Of a stretch of 64,000 nucleotides of DNA, positions 53,253-62,460 are shown piece after piece. Where the stretch lies: positions 62,001-126,000 of the forward strand of contig JAJVIN010000001.1 in the NCBI GenBank assembly GCA_022071945.1, read 5' to 3'. The position numbers were made by a program, and so were the translations under genes. Numbering within the stretch: position 1 is the first letter of the stretch; every line of letters starts with the position of its first letter. The notes below the pieces were generated by a model that did no database searches, was not told the DNA's origin, and was given only the letters and a program-made list of their open reading frames with translations. The DNA is from Thermoanaerobaculia bacterium. GTDB taxonomy: Bacteria; Acidobacteriota; Thermoanaerobaculia; UBA5066.

Positions 53253-54044
53253 TCACGCGGGCATGGGCGCCAGCGCGATCACCGAGAAGGGAGCGCCGAG
53301 GGGATCCGCCAGAACCGCGAATCTCCCCACGTTCTTGATGTCCATCGGCGGAACCCTGGCGCTTCCACCGAGGCTCGTGGCGTTTGACACCACCGCATCG
53401 CAGTCCGTGACCTGGAAATAGGGCATCCAGTGGGCAGGAGCGTCTCCGTACTCGGCCGTCATGGCCATGACCCCGCCAATGGGTTGAGTCTCGCGGTAGA
53501 TCTCGAGGTACTCGGGAACATCCGGGGACTCCGAACCCTTCAGCTGCCATCCGAAGAGACCCGAGTAGAACGTCTGGGCGCCTGCGGTGTTCCGGGTCGC
53601 GAGCTCCGTCCAGCAGAGGCTGGCCGGCTCGCCGACGATCCTGGCTCCGATGTGGCCTCTGGCCTCCCAGAGCGCGAAGACCGCTCCCTCTGGATCACTC
53701 ACGACAGCCATTCGGCCGATACCCTCGACGTCGAACGGCCCGAAGAGGACCTTCCCGTCGAGGTCCCGCGCCCTCGCCGCGGCTGCGTCGGCGGACTGCA
53801 CCGAGATGTAGCTCATCCAGTGGGAGGGCGTCCCGTGCTCCTTCTCTTTTTCACTCAGAAGACGGAGGGCCGCCACGTCCTGACCGCGAAGCTTCAGGAA
53901 GGTGTAGGTTCCTCCCGAGGTCGGGGCATCGACGGCCTCCCAACCGAAAAGCGCGGAGTAGAAGTCCTTGGCTCGCCGTGAGTCGGGGGTAGCCAGTTCG
54001 GGCCAGCAGAATGAACCGGGCAAAAGCTCGTTGCGCTCGGGCAT
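53253..54044 (-). CDS. Two-domain VOC (glyoxalase/bleomycin-resistance fold) protein
   Basis: A 263-residue protein with two homologous VOC modules. They begin PGSFCWPELATPDSRRAKDF and PASLCWTELATRNTAGAQTF, each followed by YSxLFGW, and each has HWMxY then RxAVxxDPxGAxF (SHWMSYISV/AHWMPYFQV; VSDPEGAVFALW/LADPLGAPFSVI). The family includes proteins annotated as 27-kDa antigen-like (CFP30B) VOC proteins. AAGGAG lies about 7 nt before the ATG at 54044. Substrate unknown. Confidence 0.9.
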   Translation of the reverse strand: MPERNELLPGSFCWPELATPDSRRAKDFYSALFGWEAVDAPTSGGTYTFLKLRGQDVAALRLLSEKEKEHGTPSHWMSYISVQSADAAAARARDLDGKVLFGPFDVEGIGRMAVVSDPEGAVFALWEARGHIGARIVGEPASLCWTELATRNTAGAQTFYSGLFGWQLKGSESPDVPEYLEIYRETQPIGGVMAMTAEYGDAPAHWMPYFQVTDCDAVVSNATSLGGSARVPPMDIKNVGRFAVLADPLGAPFSVIALAPMPA

Positions 54045-54143
54045 GACGGCTCTCCTTTTCTTCGATATGGAGGTTCGCGCCGAATCTTACGCGAGAAGGT
54101 TCCGCCGTCCGCAACCTCGGGGCGCCAAGACTCAGGCTGTAGG

Positions 54144-57100
54144 TCAGTCCTGTCTGGCAGTCCTGGGCGAAATCGAGATGCGGGCGTGAGAAAGGAGCCG
54201 CTCCGCCAGGGTCCGGGGGCGCTCGCGCCTCCGATGGTGGTTCTTCACCTGGCTGACGAAGGCGTCAAGGACCATCCGGCGGGACGGATCGTCGATGCCT
54301 GAGTAGACGGCGGTGATGATCGGCAGGTCCCCGTAGTCCCGGCGGATCTTCTCGATGACGGCCGCGGAGGCGTTTCCGATCATGCAACCGAAACAAATGG
54401 CGTTGATGATGCCGTCCGCGCCGCCGGCGGCGAAGTCGACGATCTTGGCGACGTTGGTGAACAGGAGCTCGTGCGATTCGTTGGGCATGTAGGGAGCCGC
54501 GAGTTTCTTCAGCTCGAGATAGCCCGGCTCCTGGTGCCGGGTGACCCTGGACCCGACGACTCCCCTCACCTTCCACAGATCGACGGCGCGCCTGAGGGCG
54601 ATGGACCCGTTGACGAGAAGCGAGGGGAGATCGAGGCCAGTGGCGCTCTGGTAGAGCCGGCGTGAAATCCCGAGGTCGACCACGTCGATCTGGAAGGGAG
54701 ACGGCCACACTTCCAATCCCTGGTCTTCCAACCAGTGCATCAGATCAGCGTTGGCGGCCGGGTTGACCTTCGTGTAGATGTCTCCGGCAATCCCGACGAC
54801 CGGCCGCTCTGCCCCGCGCAGAACTGGAATCGCCTCGAGATGAACCAGGGATTCCCGGAGCGCGGTGAAGACATCGCCCGATCCGATCGCCGACTCGATT
54901 CGCTCGAGATTGGCCCGGTGCACCTCGTCTGTCCGTCCCTTCTCGCACTCGTAGGGACGGATCTGGCAGACCGCCTTCACCAGGATCTCGATCGCCAGCA
55001 GCCCGACGTAGAACTTGTCCATCGCCTCGATTCCGAAGGCGGAAATGAGCTGCGCGCCGTTCGGGGAACTGACCCTGAAGCCCTCGATCGCGAGCTCCCG
55101 CAGGATTCCCTCCATGCCGTTTCCGTACTCGTGCAACAGGCAGGGAATCGAGGTACCCGGGAAAAAGAAGACGGTCTCTCCCGCCTCCCTCTCGTCCTCG
55201 GTCAACTTCAGTAGGTCTCCCAGGATCATCGAGTAGGCGTGGCACTCCTTGCCCAGGGCATAGCGGTCTCCCAGGGCCCGGACGCGCGTTCCCGGAAGAG
55301 GCAAGACCTTCGCATCGTGCCCTCTTGTCTTGAACAGCCCACAAAAGGCGTGGGCGTGATCCGCAAAGTAGGGAATTCTAATCCTCGACGGGCGGTCGGG
55401 AATGAAGGCGGCCGATCGGACAGGCTCCTTTCCGGCCGCCCGAGGCGGCATCCGGGAGCCGTCCAGCTGATCGATGAAGGCCTCCAGCCGAGTCAGCATC
55501 CCAGCCTCGCCCCGATGTTCGTCGAGCTCGAGGATGAGGTGAGGCCGGGACTGGAGCGCTTCCTCGATGTGGCGCAGGGTGAAGGCATCGGGCCCGCATC
55601 CGAAGCTCGACAGGACGAGCGGAGAGAGGTCCTTCTGTTCACGAAGCCAGAGTGCCGCTTCATGCATGTTCGCCGGGAACCGCCACGGGAGCGGGGAGCG
55701 TGAAGGCCGGTCTTTTTGACGCACGGGCAGGAGCGTCTGGGGAATCGCCAGCACTTCGAGCCGTCTGAGGCGTTCAAAAAGGCCGAGGTTCAAATAGCTG
55801 TCGAGAAGCCCATAGGGGCGGCCGAGAACGGCGAAGGCTCGGCGCCCCGGCCTGGCCGCCAGGAGAACCGACGCGCGGGCCCGGAAGATCTCGTCGAACT
55901 CCTGCTGGGCCCACAGACCCGTCCGGAAGGCCTCCCGAACTTTCTCTCTCGTCGTTCCGAGAATCTCGAGAAGGGGCTCGAAACCGGTCGCGAAGAGCTG
56001 TTCGCTCTCGAATCGGACCACCGGGGAGAGGAACCTGTCCGTCTGCGCCGTCCCGACGATGAAGGGGACCGCCATCGTGTAGGGGCACGTGAACGACGGG
56101 TCGTCTCCCGGCAGAGACATCATGGCCGGGACGAAGACCCCGTCGGCCTCGCCCTCGAGGAGCTCGGACACATGCCCCGCGGTCAGCTTGACCGGCAGGC
56201 AGACCCCGACCGACAGGTGCCTCATTCCACGCAACAGCGTCTCCTGCGACGAGGCTCGGGACAGGACTGGCCTGTGTCCGAGCTCCTTCCAGAAGGTCGC
56301 CCAGAACGGCAGGGTCCCCATCAGGCTCGACGCGCGGGGAACGCCGATCAGAAGGCCTGATCCGCCGCTTTCGGCAAAGAGCCCCTCGACCTTCTCGAGA
56401 TAGTCGTCCGCGAGATTGGGTAGCGCTGGGGAGCCGGGCGCTCCCCCGCTCGTGTACCGCTCGCATGTATCGCCAAAGAAGGCCCTGTCTCCTTTTCCCC
56501 TCCCGGTCTCGACGACGTTCACCTCGCAGTGATTGGCGCACTGATGACACTCGAACGACCGGAGCTCGAGCTTTTCGACGGGATCGAAGCCCGAGAACCG
56601 GGTGCGGAACTCGCCCTTTGCCGCCTCGAATGCCGCCCGGGCGGACAGAGCGGCGCCGATGGCGCCGGAAATCCTGTTGTACGGGTGGACTTCGACCGGC
56701 CGGCCGAGGAGGTTCTCGAATGCCGCGACGACGGCCGCGTTGGAGGCGACCCCGCCCTGGAAGACGATTCGCTCGCCGAGCACCCGGGTGCCGGCCACGC
56801 GCTCGAGATAGTTGCGGGCGATCGAGTAGGCCAGACCCGCCGAGATCGCCTCCACCGAGCCTCCGTCGGAAAGCGCGCTCGTGACCTCGGTCTCCATGAA
56901 CACGGTGCACCGGCACCCCAGATCGAGGGGGGCGAGCGCCGAGAAAGCCCGAGGCGAAAAATCCCGAAAGACGTCGATCCCGAGATCACGGGCCTGCTCC
57001 TCGAGGAAGGACCCCGTGCCGGCGGCGCAGACCTTGTTCATCGCGAAGTCGGAGATCTGGCCGCCCTTGACCGAGATGAATTTCGAATCCTGGCCGCCGA

Positions 57101-58331
57101 TCTCGAGGATGGTGCCGGCGTCCGGGACGTAGTGAAGGGCTCCCAGGAGCTGACAGGTGATCTCGTTCTTGACGACGTCCGCACCCAGGAGCCTTCCTGC
57201 CAGGTGGCGGGCGCTCCCCGTGACTCCACAGGCGAGGACGCGGAGGCGTCCGCCCAGCCGTTCCGATAGAGTCGCGAGTCCCTCGAGAGTCACACGGGCC
57301 GGATCTCCGCGAGTCGGGAGGTAGAGGGCCGCCTTCACGGTGCCCGCCTCGTCCAGAACGACGAAGTCGGTGCTCACCGACCCGGCATCCACACCGATGA
57401 AGCCAGAGAGCGGACTCTCGCCGGGAGAAGCTGGCTCGGCGGCAGCTTCGGCCCTGAGACGGCGGGTGAGGGGCGGCAGCGAGTCCCTTCGCTGACGCCG
57501 CTGCGAGAAGATCGCCGAAACGCTCTGTCTGGCCGACTCGAGAGATCCGGACAGGGAACCGGCCGAGTCGAGGGCAAAAAGGGCCGCTCCCAGGGCGCCC
57601 TCGAGACCCGGAATGGGAGAGATCTCCAGGTCCGGAGCGCGAAGGCCGAGGACCTCTCCGAACGCCCGGGCGATCCCCCTGTTGAGGCCACAGCCTCCCG
57701 CCAGCATCGCGGGTCCGGGAATCTCCCGCCCTTTCAGGATCGTGGCGAGGAAATTCCGCGCGATGGCGACGCAGAGACCGTAGGCGATCTCGGGAAGTGG
57801 TGTCCCCTTCTGTTGCAGGTGAATCATGTCCGAGGCCGCGAAGACCGAACACCGTCCGGCGACCGTCGCGGCCCGTTTGGCCAGGAGCGCGATGCCCGAG
57901 AGCTGGGAAGAGTCCAGGTGCAGCCGCCTGGCCTGCTGGTCGACGAAGGCCCCGGTCCCGGCGGCACATGCCTCGTTGGTCGAGAAGTCCCTCACCGCGC
58001 CATCTGCCTCCAACACGATGAGCTTGGACGTGTGCCCTCCGATCTCGATCACGCTCCGAATGAGGGGATTCAGGTGATGAATGGCCGCCGCCACGGCCAG
58101 GATGCTGTTGCCTGCCGCGACTCCGGGCGGAAGCTTCCCGGAGGCATTCCAGACGCACCCGGTAACCGCCGCGGTGGAAGGTGGCGCGGCCTCCAGGATG
58201 AGAGAGTCCAGAGCCTCGAGGTCGTCGCTTCCGCGACGGCGGCAGAGAGAGCCGCGGACGACCCTGTCCCCGTCGAGGAGGACGGCCTTGGTTTGAACCG
58301 AACCCAGATCGAGCCCGACTGCTAGCATCAC
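54144..58331 (-). CDS. Giant fused acyl-CoA dehydratase activase (two BadF/HgdC ATPase domains plus HgdA/B-like and DUF2229 regions)
   Basis: A 1395-residue protein. Domain 1 (residues 1-270) has VGLDLGSVQTKAVLLDGD and the cluster cysteines Cys122 (CAAGTGAF) and Cys161 (GRCSVF). Domain 2 (about 315-600) has GFIGVDAGSVSTDFVVLDEA, EIGGQDSKFISVKGG, NKVCAAGTGSFLEEQ and GCRCTVF. A linker with FECHQCANHCEV follows, then a DUF2229-like region (IGVPRASSLMGTLPFW) and a C-terminal HgdB-like part (GKECHAYSMILGDLL, CFGCMIGNASAAVI). Activases pass one electron, driven by ATP, to 2-hydroxyacyl-CoA dehydratases or benzoyl-CoA reductases. The native partner is unknown. The start is GTG at 58331 or ATG at 58328. 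A TAGAAT box lies at 58368-58373. Confidence 0.87.
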   Translation of the reverse strand: MMLAVGLDLGSVQTKAVLLDGDRVVRGSLCRRRGSDDLEALDSLILEAAPPSTAAVTGCVWNASGKLPPGVAAGNSILAVAAAIHHLNPLIRSVIEIGGHTSKLIVLEADGAVRDFSTNEACAAGTGAFVDQQARRLHLDSSQLSGIALLAKRAATVAGRCSVFAASDMIHLQQKGTPLPEIAYGLCVAIARNFLATILKGREIPGPAMLAGGCGLNRGIARAFGEVLGLRAPDLEISPIPGLEGALGAALFALDSAGSLSGSLESARQSVSAIFSQRRQRRDSLPPLTRRLRAEAAAEPASPGESPLSGFIGVDAGSVSTDFVVLDEAGTVKAALYLPTRGDPARVTLEGLATLSERLGGRLRVLACGVTGSARHLAGRLLGADVVKNEITCQLLGALHYVPDAGTILEIGGQDSKFISVKGGQISDFAMNKVCAAGTGSFLEEQARDLGIDVFRDFSPRAFSALAPLDLGCRCTVFMETEVTSALSDGGSVEAISAGLAYSIARNYLERVAGTRVLGERIVFQGGVASNAAVVAAFENLLGRPVEVHPYNRISGAIGAALSARAAFEAAKGEFRTRFSGFDPVEKLELRSFECHQCANHCEVNVVETGRGKGDRAFFGDTCERYTSGGAPGSPALPNLADDYLEKVEGLFAESGGSGLLIGVPRASSLMGTLPFWATFWKELGHRPVLSRASSQETLLRGMRHLSVGVCLPVKLTAGHVSELLEGEADGVFVPAMMSLPGDDPSFTCPYTMAVPFIVGTAQTDRFLSPVVRFESEQLFATGFEPLLEILGTTREKVREAFRTGLWAQQEFDEIFRARASVLLAARPGRRAFAVLGRPYGLLDSYLNLGLFERLRRLEVLAIPQTLLPVRQKDRPSRSPLPWRFPANMHEAALWLREQKDLSPLVLSSFGCGPDAFTLRHIEEALQSRPHLILELDEHRGEAGMLTRLEAFIDQLDGSRMPPRAAGKEPVRSAAFIPDRPSRIRIPYFADHAHAFCGLFKTRGHDAKVLPLPGTRVRALGDRYALGKECHAYSMILGDLLKLTEDEREAGETVFFFPGTSIPCLLHEYGNGMEGILRELAIEGFRVSSPNGAQLISAFGIEAMDKFYVGLLAIEILVKAVCQIRPYECEKGRTDEVHRANLERIESAIGSGDVFTALRESLVHLEAIPVLRGAERPVVGIAGDIYTKVNPAANADLMHWLEDQGLEVWPSPFQIDVVDLGISRRLYQSATGLDLPSLLVNGSIALRRAVDLWKVRGVVGSRVTRHQEPGYLELKKLAAPYMPNESHELLFTNVAKIVDFAAGGADGIINAICFGCMIGNASAAVIEKIRRDYGDLPIITAVYSGIDDPSRRMVLDAFVSQVKNHHRRRERPRTLAERLLSHARISISPRTARQD

Positions 58332-58456
58332 GGCCCCCGGGGAGGGAGCGAGAAGGCGCTCCTCACTATTCTAGCGAGCGCCAAAGCGTGGGGAAACGAG
58401 CGTCCCGGCCTCCCGTGTCCGCCGCCGTTGCGCTAACCTCTCTTCGTTTGGCACTC

Positions 58457-61192
58457 GTGACGGGAACCCAGCTCGGACACTTCGAAGTCGCCGGACCGAT
58501 CGGTTCGGGGGGCATGGGTGAGGTTTACCGGGCCCGGGACCGCAAGATCGGACGGGATGTCGCCCTCAAGATCCTGCCGGGGCACCTCGTCGCCGACCGC
58601 GAAAAGCTGACGCGCTTCGCTCAGGAAGCCCGAACCGCGGGTTCACTCAACCACCCCAACATCGTCACCATCTTCGACATCGGGCTTGCCAACGGGCTGC
58701 CGTTCATCGCGATGGAACTCGTGGAGGGGCAGACCCTCAGGAACGCGATGAATTCCGGTCCCCTGAGCCTGCGCCGGTTCCTCGAGATCGCGTCACAGAT
58801 GGCCGAGGGTGCCGCTCGCGCGCATGAGGCGGGACTCGTTCACCGCGACCTGAAGCCCGAGAACATCATGATCACGAAGGACGGCTTCGTGAAGATCCTC
58901 GATTTCGGGCTGGCCAAGCTGCAGTCTGGAACGGGAGCCGCGAACACACCGCCGGAGGGCGGTCTCACGCAGACGGGCATCGTCGTGGGCACTCCGGGAT
59001 ACATGTCTCCGGAACAGGCGGCCGGAAGAGCCCTAGACGCTCGCTCCGACCAGTTTTCCCTGGGCCTGATCTTCTACGAGATGGCGACGGGCAAGAGGGC
59101 GTTCCACAAGGCAACCGCCGTGCAGACCATGTCGGCGATCCTCTCGGACGAGCCCGAGCCCATCCAGAAGCTGAACCCGAAGATCCCCTCTCCTCTCCGC
59201 TGGCTCATCGAGAGGTGCCTCTCGAAGGAGCAGGACGACCGGTACTCGTCGACGAGAGACCTTGCCCGCGAACTCAGACAGCTCTTGCGGAACATCGACT
59301 CGCTGAGCGGGTTCGCGAGCGTGGCGGAGCTCCCCAGGGTTAGCGACACGAGATCCCTTCCCGTCTCGTCGGAGTCGGCCGCCACGGTGGCGACCCCGGC
59401 CTCCCCCATGGCCGCGACCGAACCCACCAAGCTGTCCGCGGTCCGGGTTCCCCAGCCGAAAAAGGAGACCACGAGTCCCCTGCGAGTGGGGGCGACCGTT
59501 CTCGGCGCTCTCGTTCTCCTGTCTCTGGCTGGCTACGCTGGGTATTGGATCCGGGGAGCCGGTGAAGGGACGGCGCAGAAGCTCTGGAAGGGAGAGCTCG
59601 TTTTGGGCGGGACGTTTCAGGCCCTCGCACCGCGGATCTCCCCGGACGGAAAGCGGGTGGCCTTCATCACGATCGCCGGCGGCAACAAGCAGATCGCCGT
59701 GATGGATCCGGCTTCGGGAGACTGGAACGTTCTGACGAAACAGGCCAGAAAGGGGTCCATCGTCAAGGTCGACTGGTCCGCCGACGGCACGAAGATCATC
59801 TTCGACAGGGTCACGGACGTTCCGGCAGGGGTCTTCAGCATTCCGGCGATCGGAGGCGACGAGAGGCTCGTTCTCGAAGAGGCATCGAATCCCGAAGCTC
59901 TCGACGACGGGACGCTCCTCGTCACCAAGCTGGACAAAGACCGGAACCTCCAGATGTTCCGGGTCAGGCCTGACGGCGGCCCGCCGCAGTCCGTGGGTCC
60001 TCCGATCGTTCCGGAATCGATGAGGGCGGTGATCCGAGCCTTGCCGTCAAGCCAGCAGGTGCTCGTCTGGGGCCGCGTCGCCTCCGCCAAGGACGCCAGT
60101 GGACGCCAGCTTCTGAAGATCGACATCAGGACCGGAAAAGCCGAGCCCTTCCTCTCCTCACTCCCCCTCAGTCCGCCCTTCACCCCTTCACACGACGGGG
60201 CCTGGCTCTACTCCAAGCTCTCCATGGGGGACCTTCACCAGATCGTGGCGGTCTCGCGCGACGGGTCGGTCGTGCAGCCCCTGTTCTCGCTCACCTCGCA
60301 ACCGTGGGCTCTGAGCGCCAGTCCGGACGGTTCCCTTCTCGTCGCTCTGAGGGAGAGCCCGGGGGAGCTCCTGCGCTTCCCGGTGACGGGCGGGCTTCCC
60401 GAGAGACTCTGCACGGTGCCCGCGCGGCTGATGACGGCGCCCGTGGAGCTCCCGGGTGGGGGCCTCATCGTCCCTGGTTTCCTTCGTGGCATCCGCCGGC
60501 TCTTCGTCCTCAACCGTGACGGCATCCTGAAACCCTTCATCTCGTCGACAGAACAGACGTCGGCTCCCGTCGCCCTCCTGAACTCGACGACGGCGATCTG
60601 CATGACGGGCGGCGAGAGAAGTCCCCCGGCCCTCGCGCAAATCGCGCTCGACTCCGGGCGCGTCTTGAAGACGATGCCGGTCCCGTCGGGGACGCTTCCC
60701 CGGACGCTCGCCGCGGCTCCCGATGGGCGTCTGGTGGTCTTGGCGGACGCCGGGAACGTCTATGCCCTCGACCTGACGAACGGAACGAGCCGGCGCATCT
60801 GTGCCGGTCACTCGGCGACCCTGGAGCCGAACTCCGGACAGCTCATCGTCCAGCGCCACGACCCGGACGGTGTGAGGCTGTTCCGCGTGGCGCCCGGAGG
60901 AGGACCCGAGAAGCCTGTCCACGTCACGGGTGAGGCCCGAATGGCGCCCGGAACGCTTGCAAGCCAGGCCTTCTCGTCGGTCGGCCAGATGGCGATGATC
61001 GCGGATGCGAACATGGGGGGGAACTGGAGTCCGGCCCTCCTCGACCTCGTGACGGGAGCCCTCGAGGTCGTTCCCGTAAGGTACGAGGGCGACATCGTGG
61101 CCGTCAGCTACGCCTCCGACGGACACCTTCTCGCGATGGGAACGACACAGCGAAGCGAGCTGTGGCGGTTCAGCCCCGTCACCCAGCACTAG
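58457..61192 (+). CDS. Ser/Thr protein kinase with C-terminal TolB/WD40-like propeller
   Basis: A 911-residue kinase. The kinase domain (residues 8-275) is canonical: GPIGSGGMGEVYRARDRKIG, VALKIL, HRDLKPENIMITKDGFVKIL, DFGLAKL and GTPGYMSPEQAAG. After a linker, one transmembrane segment (VGATVLGALVLLSLAGYAGY) leads to an extracytoplasmic propeller of TolB-type repeats (PRISPDGKRVAFITIAGG, KVDWSADGTKIIFDRV). The layout is common in Acidobacteriota. Start GTG 58457 gives MTGTQLGHFEVAGPIG; an in-frame extension from 58388 has no support. The 125-bp divergent gap to the activase carries GTTGCGCTAAC at 58427-58437, similar to half of the granule-cluster palindrome. Confidence 0.9.
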   Translation: MTGTQLGHFEVAGPIGSGGMGEVYRARDRKIGRDVALKILPGHLVADREKLTRFAQEARTAGSLNHPNIVTIFDIGLANGLPFIAMELVEGQTLRNAMNSGPLSLRRFLEIASQMAEGAARAHEAGLVHRDLKPENIMITKDGFVKILDFGLAKLQSGTGAANTPPEGGLTQTGIVVGTPGYMSPEQAAGRALDARSDQFSLGLIFYEMATGKRAFHKATAVQTMSAILSDEPEPIQKLNPKIPSPLRWLIERCLSKEQDDRYSSTRDLARELRQLLRNIDSLSGFASVAELPRVSDTRSLPVSSESAATVATPASPMAATEPTKLSAVRVPQPKKETTSPLRVGATVLGALVLLSLAGYAGYWIRGAGEGTAQKLWKGELVLGGTFQALAPRISPDGKRVAFITIAGGNKQIAVMDPASGDWNVLTKQARKGSIVKVDWSADGTKIIFDRVTDVPAGVFSIPAIGGDERLVLEEASNPEALDDGTLLVTKLDKDRNLQMFRVRPDGGPPQSVGPPIVPESMRAVIRALPSSQQVLVWGRVASAKDASGRQLLKIDIRTGKAEPFLSSLPLSPPFTPSHDGAWLYSKLSMGDLHQIVAVSRDGSVVQPLFSLTSQPWALSASPDGSLLVALRESPGELLRFPVTGGLPERLCTVPARLMTAPVELPGGGLIVPGFLRGIRRLFVLNRDGILKPFISSTEQTSAPVALLNSTTAICMTGGERSPPALAQIALDSGRVLKTMPVPSGTLPRTLAAAPDGRLVVLADAGNVYALDLTNGTSRRICAGHSATLEPNSGQLIVQRHDPDGVRLFRVAPGGGPEKPVHVTGEARMAPGTLASQAFSSVGQMAMIADANMGGNWSPALLDLVTGALEVVPVRYEGDIVAVSYASDGHLLAMGTTQRSELWRFSPVTQH

Positions 61193-61207
61193 CCCCCCTT
61201 CGTTTGC

Positions 61208-61235
61208 TTGACTTGCCGACTTGCGACCCTATACT
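61208..61235 (+). promoter_or_regulatory. Promoter of the GAPDH gene
   Basis: TTGACT (61208-61213), a 16-nt spacer and TATACT (61230-61235). This is the best consensus promoter in the window, as expected for a highly expressed glycolytic gene. The leader would be about 107 nt. Confidence 0.65.
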
Positions 61236-61241
61236 GACGAG

Positions 61242-62353
<1,112 letters not shown>

Positions 62354-62377
62354 GATATCGAGCCTGACACAAACGGT

Positions 62378-62410
62378 GCGCCGTCTCGTCCCACGCGGCC
62401 GGGACGGCGC
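62378..62410 (+). terminator. Hairpin after the GAPDH gene
   Basis: GCGCCGTC (62378-62385) pairs with GACGGCGC (62403-62410), followed by TCTCCTT. The inner loop can form further GC pairs. A transcription end before the next gene is likely but the U-run is weak. Confidence 0.4.
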
Positions 62411-62460
62411 TCTCCTTGGCATCCGGGCCGGGCTACCGAATCGAGTGGCGAGAGGCCGTC

